From Chiua virens (lineage: Eukaryota; Basidiomycota; Agaricomycetes; Boletales; Boletaceae), in contig JAHNUO010000027.1 of the NCBI GenBank assembly GCA_019787685.1, positions 124,001-188,000 on the forward strand: a stretch of 64,000 nt of DNA, written 5' to 3'. Positions within the stretch are counted from its first letter, which is position 1. Every line of letters begins with the position of its first letter. The notes below the pieces were generated by a model. That model was given only the letters and a program-made list of their open reading frames with translations. It had not been told where the DNA came from and made no database searches. Below are positions 35,605 through 43,539 of the stretch, in pieces. The position numbers were made by a program, and so were the translations under genes.

Positions 35605-36034
35605 TGTTACGATATCAACTTTTCCTCACTTCATAACTCCAACTTTCGATCTATTCTAAAGATACACGCCTCATGTCAAGGCTGTCCAAAGGATCATATC
35701 CGATTGGCTACCACAATAACACAGCATCCATCAACGCATGCCCTTATCATTTCATTTCCCTTATCACTGACTCATCACTGGCAGTGCAAGGCTATGCTCT
35801 TATCTATGACTCATATCTATTCACACCTTATCATCCAATAGGATACATTATGCTTATCTACGTAGTTCATACTCAGATTAGAACTCCGATTTCCATGTAG
35901 TATATAAACCCCATGAATGACAGCCAGAGAGCTCTAACAAAGTTCTCTTGGAGTTTTCGCCTCTTCACTGGACTGAACCCCCTCTACACTCAACCACTAC
36001 ACTTTAACAGTCTAGGTTGTTCTAGGTTGTTTCA
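35605..36034 (+). repeat. E3 5' LTR
   Basis: tgttacgatatcaac...ctaggttgtttca; U3 promoter with TATA at 35901, proposed RNA start at 35936. Confidence 0.95.
35901..35946 (+). promoter_or_regulatory. E3 TATA box and predicted RNA start
   Basis: tatataaa (35901-35908) lies 35 bp before aacaaagttct (35936-35946). The latter is perfectly complementary to the sequence just after the LTR and is conserved at the same spacing in related LTR families. The start itself is inferred. Confidence 0.6.
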
Positions 36035-36036
36035 TT

Positions 36037-36047
36037 AGAACTTTGTT
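36037..36047 (+). other. E3 self-complementary primer site
   Basis: agaactttgtt, two bases after the 5' LTR, pairs over 11 nt with 35937-35946 plus one flanking base (aacaaagttct). This is the layout of Tf1/sushi-group elements, whose RNA 5' end primes reverse transcription instead of a tRNA. No TGG-type tRNA site is present. Confidence 0.65.
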
Positions 36048-36267
36048 GTTTATCTTCGCCGTTGATCGACTACTGTCAAGTCACAACCTCGTCGTAGCCC
36101 CTACTACAAAATAACACAACCAGGCCCAAGTAAGTCCCAAGTTTGAAAAGTAGTTGGAACATTTGCTACCAATAAGCCGAATTGCAAAAGACTCAAGGTC
36201 TAGCAATCGCAGAAGCAAATAGCGCACCCTTGACCAGAAAGGAGGACTTAACTGACCTGCCCAATCA

Positions 36268-36831
36268 GTGTCTCATTTACCCCTCTCTGCCATCGCAGCA
36301 GCATCAGAGGCTTACCCTGACCTCGTCGACGAACCCTACGTCTTCGACGCAGCCTACCTTGCAGAAGTCGTCGCTCTCGAGGACCTTGATCCCGAAGACC
36401 GCACCGACACCGAAATTTTCCACGCCTTATTAGGCCACTTTATCGGGGAAACTACTCCCTTATCAGACTACTCTAGTGAACGAGAGTCAACCCGGTCCGA
36501 CAGCCCGGCACTTAGGTATCCAACCGAGGAACTTGAGGTCAAGCGCGAATACTTTCCCGCTCCCATTCCCGAACGAGAACCATCACCTTTCCCACCAGCT
36601 CCTTTGAGAGAACCATCGGAGGAAAGCTTAGGAGACCCAAACGATTGGATCCCACCCAGAGAGATTGAGAGGAGAAACGCCAGGACAGATCTCGAAAGAA
36701 AGAGAATCCTGAGACGCTATAAGGCGAACAGAGTACCTACTCGTATACGCCCCTACTCACAATACGATAACCAAGAATTCCCTTACCTTAGACCTAGGAA
36801 TACCCTTAGGATCCCCTCCCGTTTTCTCTAA
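36268..36831 (+). CDS. Family F1 ORF1 protein, no AUG start (E3 copy)
   Basis: Open from 36256 (after TGA) to TAA 36829-36831, about 190 codons with no Met at all. 36268 is a GTG chosen only as a marker. There is no ATG in any plus frame from the predicted RNA start (35936) to the ORF2 ATG (36846). Sequence features: YVFDAAYLAEVVALEDLDPE, HALLGHFIGE, EREPSPFPPAPLREPSEES, ERKRILRRYKANRVP. Compared with E1 the codons differ mostly at synonymous positions (for example cgc versus agg for Arg), so the protein is selected. Initiation is probably at a near-cognate codon. Function unknown. Confidence 0.65.
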   Translation: MSHLPLSAIAAASEAYPDLVDEPYVFDAAYLAEVVALEDLDPEDRTDTEIFHALLGHFIGETTPLSDYSSERESTRSDSPALRYPTEELEVKREYFPAPIPEREPSPFPPAPLREPSEESLGDPNDWIPPREIERRNARTDLERKRILRRYKANRVPTRIRPYSQYDNQEFPYLRPRNTLRIPSRFL

Positions 36832-36845
36832 ATAGAAAATCGTTT

Positions 36846-37091
36846 ATGTCTTGGGAACTCGTTGCAATCGCTCTAATCATCTCTTGCACCCTCACTACCT
36901 ACTTCTTTGGCTACATCGCATTCTACCTCACAAACAAGGTACAAGAATCGCAAAGACCAATTTACGTCTCCATCAAACGACGAGACTACCCTTTCGCAGT
37001 CACCTTCGGTCTCTTCTCACCCTACGAAGAATACGGTACAGCCACCGCTAACGCCTGGGGAGCACCAGAACCAGCAACTGACGCCTGGTAA
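36846..37091 (+). CDS. Family F1 ORF2, 81-residue membrane protein (E3 copy)
   Basis: Starts at the first AUG of the predicted RNA. One transmembrane segment (about residues 5-29, LVAIALIISCTLTTYFFGYI) is followed by a 50-residue polar tail (SIKRRDYPFAVTFGLFSPYE, ending ATDAW). No signal-peptide cleavage motif stands out, so a signal-anchor is likelier. Highly conserved with E1 despite many silent changes. It ends 17 bp before the gag ATG. It could localise particle assembly to a membrane, but that is speculation; I know no standard Gypsy counterpart. Confidence 0.72.
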   Translation: MSWELVAIALIISCTLTTYFFGYIAFYLTNKVQESQRPIYVSIKRRDYPFAVTFGLFSPYEEYGTATANAWGAPEPATDAW

Positions 37092-37108
37092 ATTACCAAA
37101 AAACAAAT

Positions 37109-38296
37109 ATGGACTACCACACCGCACTCGGAGTCCTAAACGACACTTCTCGCACCAATGGAGACCGACTAATGGCCGCCTTCACCCTCGTTGCAGAACA
37201 GGCAACACTCATAGCCGCCCTAGAGGGGCAACTCAATGCTTTACCCGTAATACCCCCACAGGCCGCGGCCTCTTCCTCTAAAGTCGAAATCTTCGCAGAC
37301 CCAGGGTCGTATGACGGAGAAATGGCCAAATTCGAAGAATGGTGGGCCAAAATGAAAGGATGGCTCGAAGTAAACAACCTCGCCATTCCCAAGGGCTCAT
37401 ACAGGGCCGTACAAGCCGTACTCTCACGGTTGAAAGGAAAGAAAGCCGCGCAATTCGCAGAAACGCGCTTAGCTAAAGGCTCCGCTCTTACATGGGCAAC
37501 ATTAGTACAGGACATCGAAGGGATGTTCCGACAAAACAACAAGGTCGATTGGGCTAGATCCCAATTGGAGAATCTAAAACAAGGAACGATGAGAGTGGAA
37601 GACTATATCGTCCAATGGGAGGCTCTGTGGCTACAAGCACACATTGATCCTACCCATGCGATAAGACTCCTTGAGGCAAACACTGCCCACTCCATCATTT
37701 ATCAAATCTTCCGTGACGGACACAGGGTAGACCCCTTCCACGCCATGTACATGGACCCCAAACACACAGAATACCAACCTGATCGTGATCACGCGGTCAT
37801 CACATACCTTTCCTGGATCCGAACAGCAGGAAATGCCATGGAAGCACTAAATTACGTGCGACCAGACCGCTATAAAAAGTATAAGGATCCCAATGCTATG
37901 GACATTGGCCAAGCCACTTACGCCGAAAGAGACGAAGATGGCTGGTTCACAGGAAAAGAAGTCAGAGCATTTGGTCAAAAGAAGACCAATAACTCAAACA
38001 AATGCTACAACTGCGGCGGTGCAGGTCACAGAACCAACGAATGCACCAAACCTAAAAACCAGTGCAGTGAATGCAAGTGGTACGGCGGATCTCATAAGAC
38101 GCAATGTTCGCGCAAAGTCCGCACGACAAACAAAGAAGAGAAGAAGACCATATCTTCTACTTCCACCACTTCCCCATCTGTACCGGCTAAAGACCCCTTT
38201 GCCGCCATCCGTGGGATGTCCCCTGAGGAAGTTCAAGCATACTACTTCGATATGTATGAAAACAAGAACGGAAAGGGAAAAGGCAAGGCGAACTGA
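37109..38296 (+). CDS. gag: Gag of E3
   Basis: Gag of 395 residues: helical N-terminus, capsid-like core (KFEEWWAKMKGWLEVNNLA; DIEGMFRQNNKVDWARSQL; LKQGTMRVEDYIVQWEAL). It ends with zinc knuckle CYNCGGAGHRTNEC (about residue 299) and a second cluster CSECKWYGGSHKTQC. It forms particles and packages RNA. It is far more diverged from Gag of E1/E2 (different N-terminus, many substitutions) than the Pol proteins are from each other, which suggests that the element is a recombinant. Start ATG 37109; stop TGA 13 nt after the slip site. Confidence 0.93.
   Translation: MDYHTALGVLNDTSRTNGDRLMAAFTLVAEQATLIAALEGQLNALPVIPPQAAASSSKVEIFADPGSYDGEMAKFEEWWAKMKGWLEVNNLAIPKGSYRAVQAVLSRLKGKKAAQFAETRLAKGSALTWATLVQDIEGMFRQNNKVDWARSQLENLKQGTMRVEDYIVQWEALWLQAHIDPTHAIRLLEANTAHSIIYQIFRDGHRVDPFHAMYMDPKHTEYQPDRDHAVITYLSWIRTAGNAMEALNYVRPDRYKKYKDPNAMDIGQATYAERDEDGWFTGKEVRAFGQKKTNNSNKCYNCGGAGHRTNECTKPKNQCSECKWYGGSHKTQCSRKVRTTNKEEKKTISSTSTTSPSVPAKDPFAAIRGMSPEEVQAYYFDMYENKNGKGKGKAN
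38275..38281 (+). other. Minus-one frameshift slip site (E3)
   Basis: G-GGA-AAA in the gag frame (38276-38278, 38279-38281), the X-XXY-YYZ form. The minus-one frame is open from here to 42138 with no ATG at its beginning, so Pol should be made as a Gag-Pol fusion. A downstream stimulatory structure was not modelled. Confidence 0.78.
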
Positions 38297-41200
38297 GTAA
38301 ACTGGGATCTCACGTTCGCACCACCCTTCCGAAAGAATATGAAAACTCTGTTTCTTTAAAGTTTGATTTCAAATACTCCGAAATACCTCCCTGGCAAGAG
38401 GATAAACTACCTAAATCACCAAAAACAACAGAAAACGAAAGCGTTGACAGCGTCTCTGCGGAGCGCGGCGGACACGATAGTTCCGTGCTTAATTCTGTCC
38501 CAAAACAAATACCCGATGGGTCTTTCATTAGATCTACATCGGTAGAAAAAGAAATTATTCTACCAATTTTGGTATCCCCAGTAAACCAAATTGGTTATGT
38601 TGGAGCAAAAGCGCTTTTAGATAGTGGAGCTAATGCAATCTTTATACACGAGGATTACGTCGCTAAGCACAATCTTCCCACTCACGCGCTACCCCATGCC
38701 ATACAAGTATTCAATGTCGATGGAACCAAAAATCAAGCGGGTTCTATAACTCACGCCACACAAATCCTGATGGATTACAAAGGTCACAGGGAAATAGTGG
38801 ATGCCGAAATTACCAACCTTGGAAAGAACGATCTTATCCTCGGATATACATGGTTAAAGCACCACAATCCCCATATAGACTGGAGCACAGGATCAGTTGT
38901 GATGCGGAGATGCCCGGAATCATGTCATTCTCAAGAAGAAGACGATTTCTTGGATTCCATTATCGCAGAAGAACTCAGATATGCAAACTCTATCGCGGAA
39001 TCTCGCATTTTTACCGCAAACATGGAAACTCCACCTTCTCCTCCTAAGGAACGCACTCTTGAAGAGATGGTCCCACGAGAATATATGAAATATGCTAAAG
39101 TATTTGGAAAAACGGAATCCGAAAGGATACCATTACGCAAACCATGGGATCATCACATTGACCTAAAAGAGTCTTTCGTTCCAAAGAAGGGTCACTTAAT
39201 ACCCCTCTCTGTCACAGAACAAGAGGAGGTTTCCGCATTCATTGATGACCAACTAAAGAAAGGTTACATCAGACCCTCTAAGTCCGAACAGACATCTCCG
39301 GTCTTCTTTGTCCCAAAGAAAGATGGAAAGAAGCGTATGGTCCAGGATTACCGATATCTAAACGAACATACGACTAAAAATAACTACCCCTTGCCGCTCA
39401 TCTCGCAGCTTGTGGATAAACTAAAAGACGCTAAGCTATTTACAAAAATGGATCTCCGATGGGGATACAATAACGTACGCATCAAAGAAGGCGACGAATG
39501 GAAAGCAGCATTTGTCTGTCACCACGGGTCTTTCGAACCCATCGTCATGTACTTTGGATTATGTAACTCACCAGCAACGTTTCAAACCATGATGAACGAA
39601 ATCTTTGCCGACATGAATGGCGTCGTGGTCGTCTATATCGATGACCTTATGATCTTTACGAACACCGATGATTATGAAACTCATGACAAAATCGTACTCG
39701 AAGTGCTTAAACGCCTCGAAGATAACGATCTCTACGTAAAACCAGAAAAATGCTTCTTCCGCATAAAAGAAGTGGATTTCCTCGGAATGATCGTGGGAAC
39801 TGATGGGATTAAAATGGATAACGAAAAGACCAAAGCAGTAGCCGAATGGCCAACTCCCACATCAGTCAAACACATCAGAAGCTTCCTCGGACTTGCCAAC
39901 TTCTATCGCAGATTCATTAAAGATTATGGAAAAATAGCACGACCTCTACATGACCTTACTAAAAAGGATCAGAAATTCGAATGGACCTTCGCTTGTGACG
40001 AAGCATTCACTATGCTTAAGAAGGCTTTTACGACAGCCCCTATCCTAGCTTATCCGGATCAGAATGCCAAATATCGCTTAGAATGCGATTCATCAGATTT
40101 CGCTACAGGAGCAATTCTATCTTTAGAAAAAGAAGGACTTTGGCACCCTGTCGCTTACAATAGCCACTCTATGACACCAGAAGAACGAAACTACCCAATA
40201 GCCGATAAAGAAATGCTCTCGGTTATCCGTTCTCTAGAACTATGGCGCCACTATCTTGAAGGTGCAAAACATGAATTCGAAATATGGAATGACCACCAGA
40301 ACCTTACGTGGTTTATGACACGCCAAGATCTTAACCGAAGACAAGCGAGATGGGCACAATATCTCTCACGTTTTAACTTCACTTGGCACCACAAGGCTGG
40401 AGTCACTATGGGAAAAGCAGATGCTCTAAGCAGACGAGAAGATCACATGATCGGAATCGAAGATGATAACAAAGGAATCCTTCTCATGGATCCATCTAAG
40501 ATCAGATCAGCCGTCACTCTCCTATACAATGGTGATCAATTCTTATCTGACGTACAACATGAAACTATGAAATTATCACCAAATGCCATGAAACATTTAC
40601 TATCTATCGGATATAAAGTCGAGGACGCCTTCCTTAGAAAGGTGGATAGGATCTTCATTCCAAACGATCTACGCACTAAAGCTATTACCATGTTTCATGA
40701 CACACCAGAAGCTGGACATCCCGGTTATGACAAAACTCTAGAACTTCTATCTCGAACCTACATCTGGCCTCGAATGAACGAAGAAGTCAAAAATTATGTC
40801 TCACATTGTGAAAGATGCGCTCGCTTCAAAGGATCTAATCAGAAAACAGCAGGACTCCTGCAACCTTTAGAAACACCGTCGCTACCATGGGAAGACATCT
40901 CAGCAGATTTCATCACAGATCTCCCACTTTCACATTCCTATGATTCCATTCTCACGGTTGTGGATCGCTTCTCTAAAGAAGTTGAATTCATTCCCTGCCA
41001 CAAAACGTGTACATCTATGGATCTCGCTAAATTATATCTCTCACACATATGGAAACATCATGGCCTCCCCAAAACCATCATTTCAGATAGAGGTCCACAA
41101 TTCGCTTCCCAACTTATGAAAGATATATGCTCAGGGTTAAAAATAACACCCAAATTAAGCACCGCACATCATCCACAGACAGATGGACAATCGGAACGAA

Positions 41201-42138
41201 TGAACCGAGAAGTGCAACAGTATCTTCGCATGTTCTGTGCAGAGAAGAATAACACATGGGCCGATTGGCTTCCTCTAGCACAATTCTCATACAACAGCAA
41301 GAAACACACTGCCACTAAATTCTCACCATTCGAAATCACACGTTCCTACGTCCCAAGGATGGGAATTATGCCACAATCCATGAAAAACCCGGCTGCTCAG
41401 AACTTCATTACGGACTTTTCCGATGTTCTAGAACAAACCAAATCTAATATAGACAAAGCCGCGGAAAATATGAAAAACACCGCAGATAAATCAAGATCAG
41501 AACCTCCCTCCTACTCCATTGGTGACAAGGTCTGGCTCTCTACAGCGAACTTAAAAATAAAACGACATCCAAAATTCACGGATAAATGGATTGGACCCTA
41601 TGACATAATCTCCATGCACGGCCCGAATGCTTTAAAGCTTCGACTCCCACGAACTATGCGAATACACCCAGTCGTAAACATTTCTCAGGTCAAACCCTAT
41701 AAGGAACATCTACCAGAACAGCCGGTTTACAAACCGCGACCTGTCGTAATTGGAGATGACCGAGAAGAAGAATTCGAGGCAGATTATATTGTTGATTCCC
41801 GAATGAAAGGACGACGCCTAGAATATCTCATACACTGGAAAGGTTATGATGATGACGAAAGAACTTGGGAACCACTAAAGAATCTAAAGAATGCACCGGA
41901 TCTCATATCCGACTTCCACGAAGCACATCCGGATGCCCCAAGAAAACTAAAAGTCACACAAACCGAATTTAACTCTATGTTCCAAACCTATGACGATAAA
42001 ACTTCACACCAAGATGAGGATAGTCTCCATCGTCTCAATTATGAAACAGATCATTCGGAGTCTGATCATCAGAAGGGGGATAGTGTTACGATATCAACTT
42101 TTCCTCACTTCATAACTCCAACTTTCGATCTATTCTAA
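38281..42138 (+). CDS. pol: Pol of E3: PR-RT-RNaseH-IN-chromodomain
   Basis: About 1,285 residues read by minus-one shift (first codon after the slip at 38281). In order: aspartic protease (LLDSGANAIFIH, residue ~112); RT (KMDLRWGYNNVRI, YFGLCNSPATFQ, catalytic YIDD ~451); RNase H (ECDSSDFATGA ~600, NDHQNLTWF). Then the integrase zinc domain (HDTPEAGHPGYDKT ~804, HCERC), DDE core (ADFITDLP, SDRGPQFAS, HPQTDGQSERMNRE), GPY/F motif (WIGPYD) and a chromodomain (EYLIHWKGYDDDERTWEP ~1170). It copies the element RNA and integrates it; the chromodomain probably targets modified chromatin. The frame ends 55 bp inside the 3' LTR. All motifs intact. Confidence 0.96.
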   Translation, partial: RQGELSKLGSHVRTTLPKEYENSVSLKFDFKYSEIPPWQEDKLPKSPKTTENESVDSVSAERGGHDSSVLNSVPKQIPDGSFIRSTSVEKEIILPILVSPVNQIGYVGAKALLDSGANAIFIHEDYVAKHNLPTHALPHAIQVFNVDGTKNQAGSITHATQILMDYKGHREIVDAEITNLGKNDLILGYTWLKHHNPHIDWSTGSVVMRRCPESCHSQEEDDFLDSIIAEELRYANSIAESRIFTANMETPPSPPKERTLEEMVPREYMKYAKVFGKTESERIPLRKPWDHHIDLKESFVPKKGHLIPLSVTEQEEVSAFIDDQLKKGYIRPSKSEQTSPVFFVPKKDGKKRMVQDYRYLNEHTTKNNYPLPLISQLVDKLKDAKLFTKMDLRWGYNNVRIKEGDEWKAAFVCHHGSFEPIVMYFGLCNSPATFQTMMNEIFADMNGVVVVYIDDLMIFTNTDDYETHDKIVLEVLKRLEDNDLYVKPEKCFFRIKEVDFLGMIVGTDGIKMDNEKTKAVAEWPTPTSVKHIRSFLGLANFYRRFIKDYGKIARPLHDLTKKDQKFEWTFACDEAFTMLKKAFTTAPILAYPDQNAKYRLECDSSDFATGAILSLEKEGLWHPVAYNSHSMTPEERNYPIADKEMLSVIRSLELWRHYLEGAKHEFEIWNDHQNLTWFMTRQDLNRRQARWAQYLSRFNFTWHHKAGVTMGKADALSRREDHMIGIEDDNKGILLMDPSKIRSAVTLLYNGDQFLSDVQHETMKLSPNAMKHLLSIGYKVEDAFLRKVDRIFIPNDLRTKAITMFHDTPEAGHPGYDKTLELLSRTYIWPRMNEEVKNYVSHCERCARFKGSNQKTAGLLQPLETPSLPWEDISADFITDLPLSHSYDSILTVVDRFSKEVEFIPCHKTCTSMDLAKLYLSHIWKHHGLPKTIISDRGPQFASQLMKDICSGLKITPKLSTAHHPQTDGQSERMNREVQQYLRMFCAEKNNTWADWLPLAQFSYNSKKHTATKFSPFEITRSYVPRMGIMPQSMKNPAAQNFITDFSDVLEQTKSNIDKAAENMKNTADKSRSEPPSYSIGDKVWLSTANLKIKRHPKFTDKWIGPYDIISMHGPNALKLRLPRTMRIHPVVNISQVKPYKEHLPEQPVYKPRPVVIGDDREEEFEADYIVDSRMKGRRLEYLIHWKGYDDDERTWEPLKNLKNAPDLISDFHEAHPDAPRKLKVTQTEFNSMFQTYDDKTSHQDEDSLHRLNYETDHSESDHQKGDSVTISTFPHFITPTFDLF
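42071..42083 (+). other. E3 polypurine tract
   Basis: agaagggggatag directly before the 3' LTR, lying inside the pol coding frame; same sequence in E1 and E2. Confidence 0.75.
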
Positions 42139-42513
42139 AGATACACGCCTCATGTCAAGGCTGTCCAAAGGATCATATCCGATTGGCTACCACAATAACA
42201 CAGCATCCATCAACGCATGCCCTTATCATTTCATTTCCCTTATCACTGACTCATCACTGGCAGTGCAAGGCTATGCTCTTATCTATGACTCATATCTATT
42301 CACACCTTATCATCCAATAGGATACATTATGCTTATCTACGTAGTTCATACTCAGATTAGAACTCCGATTTCCATGTAGTATATAAACCCCATGAATGAC
42401 AGCCAGAGAGCTCTAACAAAGTTCTCTTGGAGTTTTCGCCTCTTCACTGGACTGAACCCCCTCTACACTCAACCACTACACTTTAACAGTCTAGGTTGTT
42501 CTAGGTTGTTTCA
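42084..42513 (+). repeat. E3 3' LTR
   Basis: Identical to 35605-36034 by eye; followed by tttcc. Confidence 0.95.
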
Positions 42514-42518
42514 TTTCC

Positions 42519-43330
42519 GACTTTGGGTTGGAAGGTGTCCTTTAGGTGGATCTCATGATTGCAGGACCTAGAGGGGGGCATTTGGTTGAAAGGTTCCTTC
42601 ACGAATATGGATTCAAATTCTGAATATTCCGAAGGGAGGGTGACCTTGGCTTTGGGAGCCACAGCCACAAGGGCAGTAGAGTTGGTGAGCTTCTCCGGTA
42701 GAGTGGTCCAAACAAAGTGTTGACCCGTGTGCATGACGCGGTTCACAGAGTGTTGCACGGATTGGGTCGTGAAATGATGCCCAGTTTCAGTGCCAAGGTA
42801 GTCATAGATTTTGCCATCCCAGATGGGATCAACATTGATGTGGCGGGTTGGAATGACCGGGGGTGGGTGAGCGAGCTTGGCAGAGTGGCAAGGTTCGTCA
42901 AGGGTGATAGGGGGGAAGTCAGGTTCGGGAGCAGTGATGGTGATGGTTTTGGCAACCCAATCAATGGTGGGGTTGGTCGCCTTGAGCCAGGGGAGGCCAA
43001 GGATAATGTTCTCAGAACCACAGTGGATGATGTGGAACTTTACACGTTGGAGTACTCTGCCAAGAGCAATCCAGAGGGTGGTGGTGAATTTGATGTCACT
43101 GTTCTTGTTCGAGGTGGAGTCTATGTTCTGAACCGGAATGGGTTTTGGAAGGCGCTCCCTAGGAAACTTGTCTTCTGGACAAAGTGCCAGTCGATGCAGT
43201 TTATCCTGGCTCCAGAGTCGATGAGAGCACGGGTGTCGACATCTTGCAAGGTAGCGGTAGCATTCAATCTAATCGGGATCTGCATAGATTGACATGCTAA
43301 CTCGGCTATTAGTACATGGGTACGAGAATG
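42519..43330 (-). pseudogene. F2 protease and Pol N-terminus
   Basis: Minus strand. Aspartic protease motif LIDSGARINCID near 43200-43235, then the linker to RT (EYSEFESIFVKEPFNQMPPS, HEIHLKDTFQPK). It joins in frame across the E3 target site with 35604. Several frame breaks lie between 43200 and 42760, so the region is decayed. Confidence 0.75.
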
Positions 43331-43539
43331 GGAAGATACTGGCGTTGAATCGGTCTTCCTCCTTAAAAACCTGTGATGGGTTCAGGGGTGTTCCAGTTGA
43401 CTTTGTTGACACTCATAGAGTCGTCATCATTGTCCTCTATCTCCTGCAAAGCAGGGATGGGTTCGGGCTTGGGTTCGGCTTTTCGGACCTTTTTGTTAGG
43501 TGCAGGCGCAGAACGAGCAGAGTCGGTCATGAAGACCGG

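Larger units (their letters stand above)
35605..42513 (+). mobile_element. Intact Ty3/Gypsy element E3 (family F1)
   Basis: 6,909 bp with 430-bp LTRs (35605-36034, 42084-42513) that I find identical base for base, and duplication tttcc at 35600-35604 and 42514-42518. All genes are open: ORF1, ORF2, gag, and pol reached by minus-one shift. It is the only copy in the window without CpG-type damage. Identical LTRs imply very recent insertion, and it is the best candidate for a currently mobile element. It lies in pol of the minus-strand element F2. Confidence 0.96.

Noticed and set aside
38363..38545. 60-codon frame between gag and pol (also at 5123)
   Set aside because: It overlaps the pol frame, which is open here and reached by the slip site; not conserved as a protein in E2.
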